A stretch of 64,000 bases of DNA. Source: Angustibacter luteus (GTDB lineage: Bacteria; Actinomycetota; Actinomycetes; Actinomycetales; Angustibacteraceae). Below, piece by piece: positions 17,315-26,833 of the stretch. The translations under genes were made by a program, and so were the position numbers. Below the pieces are notes generated by a model. The model was not told the origin of the DNA. It saw only the letters and a list, made by a program, of their open reading frames with translations, and did not search any database. Each line of letters begins with the position of its first letter. Within the stretch, counting starts at the first letter, position 1. Where the stretch lies: assembly GCF_039541115.1 (NCBI RefSeq), contig NZ_BAABFP010000002.1, positions 186,001 to 250,000 of the forward strand, read 5' to 3'.

Positions 17315-18297
17315 GACCGCGATCCTCCTCCGAACTCATCGCCGTACCGCCCCGCAACCACGATGCCGCGCAGCGGCTCCCCCGTCGAGAGCCGGCCGAG
17401 CTGGTCCGCGAGCATGCGGCACGCGCGCGGCGGGAAGGCACTGGTGGCGCCGCCCACGTGCGGGCTGATCAGGACGCCGGGCGCCGACCACAGCGGGTGA
17501 CCGTCCGGCAGGGGCTCGGGGTCCGTCACGTCCAGCCCCGCGGTGAGCCGCCCGGTACGCAGCTCGGCGAGCAGCGCGTCCGTGTCGACGACCGCCCCGC
17601 GCGCCACGTTCACCAGCACCGCGTCGTCCGGCAGGGCCGCGAGGAACTGCGCGTCGACCAGGCCCCGGGTGGCGTCGTCCAGCGGCACCGTGAGCACGAC
17701 GACGTCGTGCTCCGGCAGCAGCCGGGCCAGCTCGTCGACGCCGTGCACGTGCTCGACGCCGAGCGCGGACTCCTCGGGGCGGGGGGTGCGAGCCCGCGAC
17801 GCCACCGCAGTGACCTGCGCCTCGAACGCCAGCAGGCGGCTCGCCACCGCCCGCCCGACACCGCCGAAGCCGACCACCAGCACCCGCCGGTCGGCCAGCG
17901 AACGCCGTCGCTGCGGACGCCACCGGCCGGCGTCGGCGGCCCGCACGAAGTCGGGCAGGCCGCGCAGCACGGCGGCCGCGAGGGTGACGGCGAGCTCGGC
18001 GGTGGACGTGTCGTGCACGCCGACGGCGTTCGCCAGCGCCACGCCGTCCGGCAGCATCGGCTGCACGGACTCGTACCCCGCCGTGAGGGTCTGCACCAGC
18101 TTGAGGTGGGGCAGACCGGCGAACAGGTCGCCCCAGTCGCCGGTGTCCATGTAGGGCGGGACGACGACGGAGATCTCGTCCGGCCGCTCGGGCGGACCGG
18201 TCAGATCCCACAGGCGCACGCGCACGCCGTCCGGCGGCGCACCCAACCCGTCCACGAACATCTGCTCCGGCAGTGTCACGACCCACGGCTCATCCAC
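17311..18297 (-). CDS. D-isomer-specific 2-hydroxyacid dehydrogenase
   Basis: A 328-residue NAD(P)-dependent dehydrogenase. The Rossmann motif VLVVGFGGVGRAVASRL binds the dinucleotide. The catalytic Arg is in LVNVARGAVVDTDALLAEL, the Glu in DVTDPEPLPDGHPLW and the His in LISPHVGGATSAF. The substrate could be glyoxylate, hydroxypyruvate or another 2-keto acid. The GTG at 18297 gives the usual N-terminus. It is the first gene of an operon with the propeller and MoaD-like genes and is divergent from the sugar dehydrogenase, with only 50 bases between the starts. Confidence 0.9.
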   Translation of the reverse strand: MDEPWVVTLPEQMFVDGLGAPPDGVRVRLWDLTGPPERPDEISVVVPPYMDTGDWGDLFAGLPHLKLVQTLTAGYESVQPMLPDGVALANAVGVHDTSTAELAVTLAAAVLRGLPDFVRAADAGRWRPQRRRSLADRRVLVVGFGGVGRAVASRLLAFEAQVTAVASRARTPRPEESALGVEHVHGVDELARLLPEHDVVVLTVPLDDATRGLVDAQFLAALPDDAVLVNVARGAVVDTDALLAELRTGRLTAGLDVTDPEPLPDGHPLWSAPGVLISPHVGGATSAFPPRACRMLADQLGRLSTGEPLRGIVVAGRYGDEFGGGSRS

Positions 18298-18347
18298 CTG
18301 CCTCACGCTAGACGAGCGCGACGACGGCGCACGCGCAAGACTGGTCC

Positions 18348-19529
18348 ATGCGCTCCGCAGCCCCTGTCGCCCTCGGTGCCGCGCTGCTGCTTGCCGCCTG
18401 TTCCTCCGCCGACGGCGGCGCGACCGCGACCCCCTCGGCCGGCTCACCCAGCGCGACGACCGCCAGCGGCTCCACGTCCAGCACCTCCACCTCGACGTCC
18501 TCGACGTCCTCGACGTCCACACCGTCCGCCGGACCCGCGACGGAGGTGGCAGCGGCGAAGGTCGTGGCCACCGACCTGGACGTGCCCTGGGCGATCGCCC
18601 GGCTGGACGACGGCTCGCACCTCGTGAGCCTGCGCGAGCAGGCGAAGGTCGTCCTGGTCACCGGTGACGGCCACGTCACCGACGTGCCGGCAACCGGACC
18701 CGGCGGGCGGGTGCCGGGCGTGCGACCCGACGGCGAGGGCGGTCTGCTGGGGATCACCTTCCGCCCCGGCGACCAGGGCACGCTGTACGCCTACCTGACG
18801 GCGCCGGACGACAACCGGGTCGTCTCGATGCCCTACTCCGGCGGGCGGTTGGGTCGGCCGACGGTGCTGGTGTCCGGCATCCCGAAGGCGTCGAACCACA
18901 ACGGCGGCCGGCTGGCGTTCGGGCCGGACGGGATGCTCTACGTCACCACCGGGGACGGCGGCCAGACCTCCCGGGCGCAGGACAAGAGCAGTCTCGGCGG
19001 CAAGATCCTGCGCGTCACGCCGACCGGTGCGGCGGCGCCGGGCAACCCGTTCGGCACTCGAGTCTGGTCGTACGGCCACCGCAACGTGCAAGGCATCGGC
19101 TGGGACGACGAGGGCCGGATGTACGCCAGCGAGTTCGGTCAGGACACCTGGGACGAGCTCAACCGCATCCTGCCGGGGCGCGACTACGGGTGGCCGGACG
19201 TCGAGGGCATGGGGACCGCGGCGGACGTCGCCCGCGGTTTCACCCGCCCCCTCGCCGTCTGGCGCACCGACGACGCGTCGCCCAGCGGGATCGCGGTGGG
19301 TCGCGGCGCCGTGTGGCTGGCCGCCCTGCGCGGGCAGCGACTGTGGCGGGTGCCGCTGGCCGCCGACGGGAGCGTCGGGCGCCCCGTGGCCCTGCTCGCC
19401 GGTCGCTACGGGCGGTTGCGTGCGGCGTCGTTCGACCCCGACGGTTCACTGCTTGTGCTGACCAGCAACCGCTCGCGCGGCGACCCCACCGCGGACGACG
19501 ACCGCCTCGTCCGGCTCACGCTGCGCTGA
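18348..19529 (+). CDS. PQQ-dependent sugar (glucose/sorbosone-type) dehydrogenase, lipoprotein
   Basis: A 393-residue secreted lipoprotein. The signal peptide ends in a lipobox, LLLAAC at about residues 13-18, followed by a long Ser/Thr linker. The six-bladed propeller domain has the soluble glucose dehydrogenase hallmarks: DVPWAIARLDDGSHLVSLRE, GGLLGITFRP, NHNGGRLAFGPDGMLYVTTGDGG with the catalytic His, and SYGHRNVQGIGWDDEGRMYASEFGQDTWDELNRI. It should oxidise aldose sugars outside the membrane if PQQ is available; no PQQ synthesis genes are in the window. It is convergent with the FG-GAP gene nine bases away. Confidence 0.88.
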   Translation: MRSAAPVALGAALLLAACSSADGGATATPSAGSPSATTASGSTSSTSTSTSSTSSTSTPSAGPATEVAAAKVVATDLDVPWAIARLDDGSHLVSLREQAKVVLVTGDGHVTDVPATGPGGRVPGVRPDGEGGLLGITFRPGDQGTLYAYLTAPDDNRVVSMPYSGGRLGRPTVLVSGIPKASNHNGGRLAFGPDGMLYVTTGDGGQTSRAQDKSSLGGKILRVTPTGAAAPGNPFGTRVWSYGHRNVQGIGWDDEGRMYASEFGQDTWDELNRILPGRDYGWPDVEGMGTAADVARGFTRPLAVWRTDDASPSGIAVGRGAVWLAALRGQRLWRVPLAADGSVGRPVALLAGRYGRLRAASFDPDGSLLVLTSNRSRGDPTADDDRLVRLTLR

Positions 19530-19538
19530 TCCCGCTGC

Positions 19539-21053
19539 TCAGCGATCGACGAGCAACGACTGGCCGTACCGCGCGCCGTACACCCGGCCCGCCGTGTCGC
19601 CGTAGCTGGTCGCGGAGGTGCCGACGTTGACAGGGGTGAGCACGGTGATGCCGCCGGCGTGAGCGGCTGACCCGACGCCCTCCCCCGGCACCCCGACCAC
19701 GAGGCGGGTCGGACCGGGATCGTCCTCGGCACCCGAGTCCTGAGTAGCCAGGGAGGCTCCGACCAGGTCGCCGGTCTCGGCGGCGCCGCCCAGCCCACCG
19801 GAACCCTGGACGTACACCCGCTCACACGTGCTCCGACCCGGGGCGCGGTCCTGCACCACGGTGACACTGCCCGCGTCGCGCGTCGAGCCGACGTCCTCGC
19901 CCGGGGAACCAACCGCGACCGTCTCCCCCGAGCACCAACCCCCGTACAGGGCAGCGAGGGATGCCCCGAACTGGTCCCCGGCCTCCACCGTCCCCGGGAT
20001 GCCCGCGCTGTCCTGCGTGATGGTGGTGACCAGCCGGGACGGGTTGTCGATCGAGATGTCAGCGAACGCCTGGACCATGCCCGCCGCGGCCGCGCGGCCC
20101 ACCGCCTCTCCAGGGCTACCCACGACGAAGGCGCTGCCCGTCCAGGTCAGCGCCGCACCGAAACGGTCACCCGACTCCGCGAGACCGGGCGTGTGCTCGT
20201 AGCCCTGGGCCAACTGGTGGGCCGCCTCGATCCGCGCCGTACCGGGCGACACCTGCAGCAGGGTCACCACACCCGCGCTCCTGGCTGCGCCCGTGGCCTC
20301 GTCCGGTGCTCCGACCGCCAGCCCGTTCACACCGTTCACGGCCAACGTCGCACCGAAGTGGTCCCCCACCTCGGCCACGCCCGGGACGCCGGCCGTGTCC
20401 TGCGTGATCGAGCCGAGGTAGCTCGCGGCACCGCCCCCCGGCACCAGGTAGTGGTCGACGGCGCCAGCGCCGGCCTTGCCGGACACCGTCCGGTCAGGAG
20501 CACCGACGAACAGGTCCATCCCGAGGTCCGAGCGCGTTGCCGCGAGAGCAGAGCCGAACCGCTCCCCCGCGGATCGACCGACGAGTCGCTGGGCGCTCGC
20601 TGCCTGAAGTCCGTTGGCACCGCCCTCGGCCAGCACCACCGCACCACGGCCCCCGCCGGAACCGGGCGCCGCGATCGCCAGGTCGGCGCAGAAGTCCTGG
20701 TCCATCCAGATCCGGGCCACGTGGGCACCGAACTCGTCACCGCGGACGGCCGGCATCCCGGCGAACGACGCCGGGCCGACGCGTTGGGTCCCGGCGTGCG
20801 AGAGCCGCAGGTCCACGGCGCCCGCGCTGATCCCGTCGACGACGCCGCTCGGTACACCCACCACGACGTCGGGCACGACGTCGCCGTCGACGTCGGGAGT
20901 CCCGTACCGGTGGGCGTCCTGCGAGCAGGAGCTCTGCAGGGCCGCCTGCGCGGGGACCGCCGACGCCAGGACGGCAGACGGCAGCACGGCGGCCAGGACC
21001 GCCAGGAGGAGAGTCGCGTTGAACTGCTTGTACGCCAGGTGCCCGAGCTGCAT
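19539..21053 (-). CDS. Secreted FG-GAP/integrin-alpha-like repeat protein
   Basis: A 504-residue exported protein. The signal peptide (LLLAVLAAVLPSAVLASAVPAQA) ends near residue 37. Then come about seven repeats of the type GDxFGAsLA...VGxPxExxG..AGxV, for example VGDHFGATLAVNGVNGLAVGAPDEATG and SGDRFGAALTWTGSAFVVGSPGEAVG, which predict an integrin-like beta-propeller. One repeat has the Asp-rich loop DVDGDVVPDVVVGVP that binds calcium in relatives. There is no cell-wall anchor. Function is unknown; surface or extracellular binding is plausible. It lies immediately downstream of the GGDEF-EAL gene, nine bases apart. Confidence 0.82.
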   Translation of the reverse strand: MQLGHLAYKQFNATLLLAVLAAVLPSAVLASAVPAQAALQSSCSQDAHRYGTPDVDGDVVPDVVVGVPSGVVDGISAGAVDLRLSHAGTQRVGPASFAGMPAVRGDEFGAHVARIWMDQDFCADLAIAAPGSGGGRGAVVLAEGGANGLQAASAQRLVGRSAGERFGSALAATRSDLGMDLFVGAPDRTVSGKAGAGAVDHYLVPGGGAASYLGSITQDTAGVPGVAEVGDHFGATLAVNGVNGLAVGAPDEATGAARSAGVVTLLQVSPGTARIEAAHQLAQGYEHTPGLAESGDRFGAALTWTGSAFVVGSPGEAVGRAAAAGMVQAFADISIDNPSRLVTTITQDSAGIPGTVEAGDQFGASLAALYGGWCSGETVAVGSPGEDVGSTRDAGSVTVVQDRAPGRSTCERVYVQGSGGLGGAAETGDLVGASLATQDSGAEDDPGPTRLVVGVPGEGVGSAAHAGGITVLTPVNVGTSATSYGDTAGRVYGARYGQSLLVDR

Positions 21054-21062
21054 CTGACGAAC

Positions 21063-23366
21063 CTAGGCCGTCGCGATGGTCTCGCGGGCCTGGATCGCGG
21101 TGATGGCGTCGGGCAGCTGGTCCAGCGGGACCGCCGCGCTGTAGAGCCAGCCCTGGCCCAGGCACTGTCCGAAGCCCCGCACGATGTCGTGCATCTCCTG
21201 GGTCTCGATGCCCTCGGCGACGACCTGCATGGGCAGCGAGCGCCCGAGCTCGACGACGGCGCGGAGCACGGACAGCGACCGCGGGTCCTCGGCGATCGAC
21301 CGGGTGAGCACCTGGTCGACCTTCAGGATGGACGCCGGCAGCCGGCTCAGGTAGTTCAGCGACGAGTAGCCGCTGCCGAAGTCGTCGATCGCGACCTCGA
21401 TGCCCCGTCGCCGCAGGCGCTGCAGGTTGCGCAGGCCCACACCGTCGTCCGAGACGAACAGCGACTCGGTCACCTCGATGACCAGCCGCTGCGGCGCCAG
21501 GCCGTGCCGGGCGACGAGCACCGCGACGTGGTCGGCAAACGCGGCCGCCCGCAGCTGGATCGGCGAGACGTTCACCGCGACCCGCAGGTCCGGGTACTGC
21601 TCGGACAGGCCCCGCACGTCTCCGACCGCGCGGTTCAGCACGTAGGAACCGAGCTCGCCGATCAGCGCCGACCGCTCGGCGACCGCGATGAACTCGTCAG
21701 GTCCGACCCGGCCGAGCACGGGGTCCGTCCAACGGGCCAGCGCCTCGACGCTGACGACCCGACCGGTGTCCAGCGCGAGGATGGGCTGGTAGTGCACGTC
21801 GAGATCACCCTTGGCCAGGGCGATGCGCAGGCGGCGCTCGACGTCCAGGCCGCGCCGGTGGCGGGCGGCCACCGGGCCGTCGTAGCTCTCGACGCGGTCC
21901 CGACCGGACTCCTTCGCGGCGTGCAGCGCGACCCCGGACTCCAGGATCGCCAGCGCCGCCCGCTCTGCCGGGTCGCGGGGCCGCACCGCGTCGTGCGCCG
22001 ACTCGTCGTCGTCCTGCGACCAGCGGGCCACCCCGACGCTCGCGGACACCCCGGCGACGTCGGCCTCGGGCAGCGACTCGGTCGCCCGGCGGACCCCGGC
22101 CAGCAGCGCCTCGGCGACGGCCGTGCTGCATTCCTGCTCGCCGGGCACCAGGACGACGAACTCGTCGCCGCCGACCCGGTACGCCTCGGCGTTGCCGGGC
22201 ATGGCGTCGCGGATACGTTCGGCGACCGCGACCAGCAGCTGGTCACCGAGGCCGTGGCCGAGCAGGTCGTTGACCTCCTTGAAGCCGTCCAGGTCCAGGG
22301 TCAGGACGGCGCCGGCCGGCTCCGCGGCGAGGCGGGCCAGACCGGCCTGCATGGCGCGACGGTTGCCGAGGCCGGTGAGCGGGTCGTGCATGGCCTGGTC
22401 CGTCAGCACACCGAGCAGCCGACCCCGCTGGATCCCGCCGTACAGCTCACGCAGGGCGTACGCGGCGACCACCAGGATCGACAGGGAGACGGTCACCGGG
22501 TCGATGGTGGGCCGGATGGCGATGTGCACCAGGGCACCGACCAGGGCGGTGAAGCCGACGAGCGTGGTCGCGACCGCGACCCGGGTCTCCGAGCTGCGGC
22601 CGTCGTCGTCGCTCATCGCCGGACGGAACGTGATGAAGCCCTCGCCGATGAGTGGCCAGGCCAGGCACCACAGTGCCGCGGCGACCACGGGCCACGCGTG
22701 ACCCTGCACGGCCTGGAGCATGGTGAACTGGTCCGCCGCGACGTAGAGCACGAAGCCGACGAGGACCAGACCGAGCCCGAGGTCCAGGTCGCGCAGCCAG
22801 CCGAGGAGCAGCAGGGCGCACAGGTAGGCCTCGACCAGCACGGTCACCAGGCCGATGTACGCGTCGACGCCGAAGCCGTCGGTGGCCAGCACCGGGTAGA
22901 GGGTCACCCGCCAGAGCAGCATCGCTGTCGCGCTGCTGAGCAGCAGGGCGTCGGCGAGCATCCTCAGCCAGTGCGTGCGCAGGGACGTGGGTCGCATCGC
23001 GAGCACCAGGCCGCTGACGGCGAGGGGCGCAGCGACCAGGGAGAGCTTGTCGCCGGCCGTCGGGTAGTGCGGCGTTCCGGTCGACGAGGCGTAGCCGATC
23101 AGGAACTGGCCGGCCGCCCAGACCATCATGGCGGCGCCGATCAGCACCGCGGCCAGGCGCAGCAGGCGGTTTCCCCGACCCGCCTTCAGGCAGACGACGG
23201 CGCCGACCACGGCGGCGACGACCCCCGAGAAGACCGCCCCGAGCGTGACGACCACCCCGCGGTCGACGGGGGTCAGGGCCAGCCCGAGGAGCAGCAGGGC
23301 GAAGGCGAGTCCGGACCCGAGCATGACGGCACGGCGAAGCCGCACCCTCATCCCCTGCTTGCTCAC
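21063..23366 (-). CDS. Membrane GGDEF-EAL cyclic-di-GMP protein
   Basis: A 767-residue protein with about ten membrane helices in the first 310 residues, then a diguanylate cyclase domain and a phosphodiesterase domain. The cyclase site is intact (AYRVGGDEFVVL), as are the phosphodiesterase signature VVSVEALARW and later motifs IDDFGSGYSSL and VAEGIETQEM. Both activities are therefore possible, and the balance cannot be read from sequence. The start is the GTG at 23366 or the ATG at 23351. It lies downstream of gatB with a 99-base gap. A second protein of the same class is at 26834. Confidence 0.93.
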   Translation of the reverse strand: MSKQGMRVRLRRAVMLGSGLAFALLLLGLALTPVDRGVVVTLGAVFSGVVAAVVGAVVCLKAGRGNRLLRLAAVLIGAAMMVWAAGQFLIGYASSTGTPHYPTAGDKLSLVAAPLAVSGLVLAMRPTSLRTHWLRMLADALLLSSATAMLLWRVTLYPVLATDGFGVDAYIGLVTVLVEAYLCALLLLGWLRDLDLGLGLVLVGFVLYVAADQFTMLQAVQGHAWPVVAAALWCLAWPLIGEGFITFRPAMSDDDGRSSETRVAVATTLVGFTALVGALVHIAIRPTIDPVTVSLSILVVAAYALRELYGGIQRGRLLGVLTDQAMHDPLTGLGNRRAMQAGLARLAAEPAGAVLTLDLDGFKEVNDLLGHGLGDQLLVAVAERIRDAMPGNAEAYRVGGDEFVVLVPGEQECSTAVAEALLAGVRRATESLPEADVAGVSASVGVARWSQDDDESAHDAVRPRDPAERAALAILESGVALHAAKESGRDRVESYDGPVAARHRRGLDVERRLRIALAKGDLDVHYQPILALDTGRVVSVEALARWTDPVLGRVGPDEFIAVAERSALIGELGSYVLNRAVGDVRGLSEQYPDLRVAVNVSPIQLRAAAFADHVAVLVARHGLAPQRLVIEVTESLFVSDDGVGLRNLQRLRRRGIEVAIDDFGSGYSSLNYLSRLPASILKVDQVLTRSIAEDPRSLSVLRAVVELGRSLPMQVVAEGIETQEMHDIVRGFGQCLGQGWLYSAAVPLDQLPDAITAIQARETIATA

Positions 23367-23465
23367 CCTCTTGCTATCGGCCTGTCGGGCCCTGATCTGA
23401 ATCGGAGATCGGCCCGGTCTCGATCTCGGGCCCGGGTCGGCCGGGCCGCTCGGGCGGTCGGCCGG

Positions 23466-25004
23466 TCAGCTGAGCCGTTCCAGGACGAGCTCGCGGACGC
23501 GCCCGGCATCCGCCTGGCCGCGCATCTCCTTCATCACGGCGCCGATCAGCGCGCCGGCGGCGGCCACCTTGCCGTCCCGGATCTTCTGCGCGACGTCCGG
23601 GTTGGCCTCGATCGCGCGGTCGACGGCGGCACCCAGCGCCCCGTCGTCCGAGACGACCTCGAGGCCGCGAGCACTCACCACCTGCTCGGGCGACCCCTCG
23701 CCGGCGAGCACGCCCTCGAGCACCTGACGGGCGATCGTGTCGTTGATCCGCCCCGCCTCGACGAGCGCGGCCAGCTCGGCGACGTCCGCCGGGGTGACCG
23801 GCAGGGCCCCGAGCTCGACGCCGTCGGCGTTCGCCCGCCGGGCCAGCTCGCCGGACCACCACTTGCGGGCCGCGGACGGCGCCGCCCCCTCGGCCACGGT
23901 GGCCTCGACCAGCTCGGTGGCCGACGCGTTCACCAGGTCGCGCATCTCCAGGTCGGTGAAGCCCCAGTCCTGCTGCAGCCGCTTGCGGCGCTCGGCCGGC
24001 GGCTCGGGCAGCGTGCCACGCAGCCGCTCGACCCAGTCGGCGTCCGGCGCGACCGGCACCAGGTCGGGCTCGGGGAAGTACCGGTAGTCCTCGGCGTCGG
24101 ACTTCTCCCGCCCGGACGTGGTGACGCCGTCGTTCTCCTGCCAGTGGCGCGTCTCCTGGACGATCCGCTCACCGGCGAGCAACCGGGCACCCTGCCGGGT
24201 GATCTCGTACCGGACGGCGCGCTCGACGCTGCGCAGCGAGTTCACGTTCTTGGTCTCGGTGCGGGTGCCCAGTGGCACGGAGTCCTGGGCGGAGGGGTCC
24301 TGCGCCTTGGGCCGCAGGGAGACGTTCGCGTCGCAGCGCAGCGAGCCCTGCTCCATCCGGACGTCGCTGACGTCCAGGGCCCGCAGCAGGTCGCGCAGGG
24401 CCGCCACGTAGGCGCGGGCGACCTCGGGCGCGCGCTCCCCCGTACCCGCCAGCGGCTTGGTGACGATCTCGATGAGCGGGATACCCGCCCGGTTGTAGTC
24501 GACCAGGGAGTAGTCCGCGCCGTGGATGCGCCCGGTGGAGCCGCCGACGTGCAGCGACTTGCCGGTGTCCTCCTCCATGTGGGCGCGCTCGATCTGCACG
24601 CGGTAGGTGGAGCCGTCGTCCAGCTCGACGTCGAGGTAGCCGTTGGTGGCGATCGGCTCGTCGTACTGCGAGGTCTGGAAGTTCTTCGGCATGTCCGGGT
24701 AGAAGTAGTTCTTCCGGGCGAACCGGCCCCACGGGGTGATGTCGCAGTGCAGCGCCAGACCGATCCGGATCGCCGACTCCACCGCGGACGCGTTCACCAC
24801 CGGGAGGGCGCCGGGAAGGCCGAGGCACACCGGACAGACCTGGGTGTTCGGCTCGGCTCCGAACGCGGTGCCGCACCCGCAGAACATCTTCGTGCGGGTG
24901 GACAGCTCCACGTGCACCTCGAGACCCAGCACGGGGTCGAACTGCTCGAGCACCTCGTCGTAGTCCAGGACGTCCTCGACCCGGGCGTTCGCGTGAGTGG
25001 TCAT
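23466..25004 (-). CDS. gatB: Aspartyl/glutamyl-tRNA amidotransferase subunit B
   Basis: GatB binds mischarged Glu-tRNAGln or Asp-tRNAAsn and, with GatA and GatC, converts it to the amide form. The 512-residue protein has [19 protein letters not shown], the second zinc-site pair [16 protein letters not shown], the [16 protein letters not shown] segment, and a C-terminal YqeY-like tail domain ([31 protein letters not shown]). The ATG overlaps the gatA stop by four bases, so the subunits are translated together. Presence of gatCAB implies that Gln and/or Asn tRNAs are charged indirectly. Confidence 0.97.
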   Translation of the reverse strand: MTTHANARVEDVLDYDEVLEQFDPVLGLEVHVELSTRTKMFCGCGTAFGAEPNTQVCPVCLGLPGALPVVNASAVESAIRIGLALHCDITPWGRFARKNYFYPDMPKNFQTSQYDEPIATNGYLDVELDDGSTYRVQIERAHMEEDTGKSLHVGGSTGRIHGADYSLVDYNRAGIPLIEIVTKPLAGTGERAPEVARAYVAALRDLLRALDVSDVRMEQGSLRCDANVSLRPKAQDPSAQDSVPLGTRTETKNVNSLRSVERAVRYEITRQGARLLAGERIVQETRHWQENDGVTTSGREKSDAEDYRYFPEPDLVPVAPDADWVERLRGTLPEPPAERRKRLQQDWGFTDLEMRDLVNASATELVEATVAEGAAPSAARKWWSGELARRANADGVELGALPVTPADVAELAALVEAGRINDTIARQVLEGVLAGEGSPEQVVSARGLEVVSDDGALGAAVDRAIEANPDVAQKIRDGKVAAAGALIGAVMKEMRGQADAGRVRELVLERLS

Positions 25005-26524
25005 GCCAGCACCTCCAGCTCGGGGGCCTGGGCGAGCAGGGGGCCGCCCCAGCGCTCGGTGAGCAGCGCCTCCAACGCGGCGCCCACGCCGTACAGCCGC
25101 TCGTCCTTGGTCGCCGGGGCGAGCAGCTGGACGCCGACGGGCAGGCCGTTCTCGGGCGCCAGCCCCACCGGCAGCGACATGCCGGGCACCCCCGCCAGGT
25201 TCGCCGGGATGGTCGCCACGTCGTTCAGGTACATCGCCAGCGGGTCGTCGAGCTTCTCGCCGAGCTTGAACGCCGTGGTGGGCGCGGTCGGCGAGATGAG
25301 CACGTCGGCCTGCTGGAACGCGGCCTCGAAGTCGCGCGCGATCAGCGTGCGCACCTTCTGCGCCTGGCCGTAGTAGGCGTCGTAGTAGCCGCTGGACAGG
25401 GCATAGGTGCCCAGGATGATGCGGCGCTTGGCCTCGTCGCCGAAGCCGGCATCGCGAGTGGCCGCCATGACCTGCTCGGCCGTGGGCGCGTCCACGCCCT
25501 CGGGCAGCACCCGCAGGCCGTACCGCATGGCGTCGAACTTGGCGAGGTTGCTGCTCGCCTCGCTCGGCAGGATCAGGTAGTACGCGGCGAGCGCGTACTC
25601 GAAGTGCGGGCAGGAGACCTCGACGACCTCGGCGCCCGCGTCGGTGAGCAGGGCCACCGCCTCGTCGAACCGCTGGCGGACGCCGGCCTGGTAGCCCTCG
25701 CCACCCAGCTCACGGATCACGCCGACCTTGACGCCCTTGACGTCAGCTCGACGGGCCCACTCGACGGCGGACGGCGCCGGCGCGTCGATGCTGGTGGAGT
25801 CGCGCGGGTCGTGCCCGCCGATCACCTCGTGCAGCAGTGCGGCGTCCAGCACCGTACGGGTGCACGGGCCGGCCTGGTCCAGGCTGCTCGCCAGCGCGAT
25901 CAACCCGTAGCGGGACACCCCGCCGTACGTCGGCTTGACCCCGACGGTGCCGGTCACGGCGGCCGGCTGGCGGATCGAGCCGCCCGTGTCGGTGCCGATC
26001 GCGAGCGGCGCCTCGAACGCGGCCACCGCGGCGGCCGAGCCACCGCCCGATCCACCGGGGATGCGGCTGAGGTCCCACGGGTTGTGCGTCGGGCCGAACG
26101 CGGAGTGCTCGGTGGAGCTACCCATCGCGAACTCGTCCATGTTGGTCTTGCCGAGGACGACCAGTCCGGCGGCCTTCAGCCGCTCGACGAGGGTCGCGTC
26201 GTACGGCGGGACCCAGCCCTCGAGCAGCCGGGAGCCGGCCGTCGTGGGCAGACCTCGGGTGGCGACGACGTCCTTGACCGCGACCGGGACGCCGGCCAGC
26301 GGGTGCAGCTGGTCCCCCGCCGCGCGGCGCTCGTCGACCCCACGGGCGAAGGCCAGCGCCTCGTCGTGCGCGACGTGCAGGAACGCGTGCACCGCGCCGT
26401 CCACGCCGTCGATCCGCTCCAGGTGCGCCCTCGTCACCTCGACCGCGCTGACCTCGCCGGCGCCCAGCGCCTGCGCCAGCTCGCTCGCGGTGCGCCGGGT
26501 CAGGTCGCCGTCCACGCCCGCCAT
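25001..26524 (-). CDS. gatA: Aspartyl/glutamyl-tRNA amidotransferase subunit A
   Basis: Amidase subunit that releases ammonia from glutamine for transamidation. It has 507 residues and the full amidase signature: catalytic Lys in PVAVKDVV, the Ser pair in [32 protein letters not shown], and the substrate loop [21 protein letters not shown]. It overlaps gatC by one base (TGATG) and gatB by four. The order gatC-gatA-gatB is the common actinobacterial one, as in M. tuberculosis Rv3012c, Rv3011c and Rv3009c. Confidence 0.97.
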   Translation of the reverse strand: MAGVDGDLTRRTASELAQALGAGEVSAVEVTRAHLERIDGVDGAVHAFLHVAHDEALAFARGVDERRAAGDQLHPLAGVPVAVKDVVATRGLPTTAGSRLLEGWVPPYDATLVERLKAAGLVVLGKTNMDEFAMGSSTEHSAFGPTHNPWDLSRIPGGSGGGSAAAVAAFEAPLAIGTDTGGSIRQPAAVTGTVGVKPTYGGVSRYGLIALASSLDQAGPCTRTVLDAALLHEVIGGHDPRDSTSIDAPAPSAVEWARRADVKGVKVGVIRELGGEGYQAGVRQRFDEAVALLTDAGAEVVEVSCPHFEYALAAYYLILPSEASSNLAKFDAMRYGLRVLPEGVDAPTAEQVMAATRDAGFGDEAKRRIILGTYALSSGYYDAYYGQAQKVRTLIARDFEAAFQQADVLISPTAPTTAFKLGEKLDDPLAMYLNDVATIPANLAGVPGMSLPVGLAPENGLPVGVQLLAPATKDERLYGVGAALEALLTERWGGPLLAQAPELEVLA

Positions 26525-26823
26525 CAGTCCTCCTCCAGGATCCGCGGGACCCGGAACCGGCCCAGCTCGCTGTCCGGCGCGCCGGACAGCGCGTCCTGCG
26601 GCGTCAGGCTCGGCACGGGCTCGTCCGGCCGGGTCACGTTGGTCAGCGGCAGCGGGTGCGACATCGGCGGGACGTCGTCCGCGGCGACCTCGCCGACCCG
26701 GGCGACCGAGTCCAGGATCACGCCGAGCTCACCGACCAAGCGGTCGAGCTCGACGTCCGTGGCCTCGATGCGGGCCAGCCTGGCCAGGTGCGCGACGTCC
26801 TCGCGGGACAGTGGTTCGGACAT
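26524..26823 (-). CDS. gatC: Aspartyl/glutamyl-tRNA amidotransferase subunit C
   Basis: A 99-residue belt subunit that holds GatA and GatB together. The characteristic opening [39 protein letters not shown] and the proline-containing DVPPMSHPL segment are present, and the tail ends [10 protein letters not shown], like other GatC proteins. It begins ten bases after the stop of the GGDEF-EAL gene, so read-through from that gene may contribute to gatCAB transcription. Confidence 0.95.
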   Translation of the reverse strand: MSEPLSREDVAHLARLARIEATDVELDRLVGELGVILDSVARVGEVAADDVPPMSHPLPLTNVTRPDEPVPSLTPQDALSGAPDSELGRFRVPRILEED

Positions 26824-26833
26824 GGCCGCCAGT

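Noticed and set aside
20193-25373. A 1726-codon open frame on the plus strand, opposite the FG-GAP, GGDEF-EAL, gatB and gatA genes
   Set aside because: It is antisense to four well-recognised proteins, is rich in Arg, Gly, His and Gln, and shows no domain. Long antisense frames are expected in very GC-rich coding DNA.
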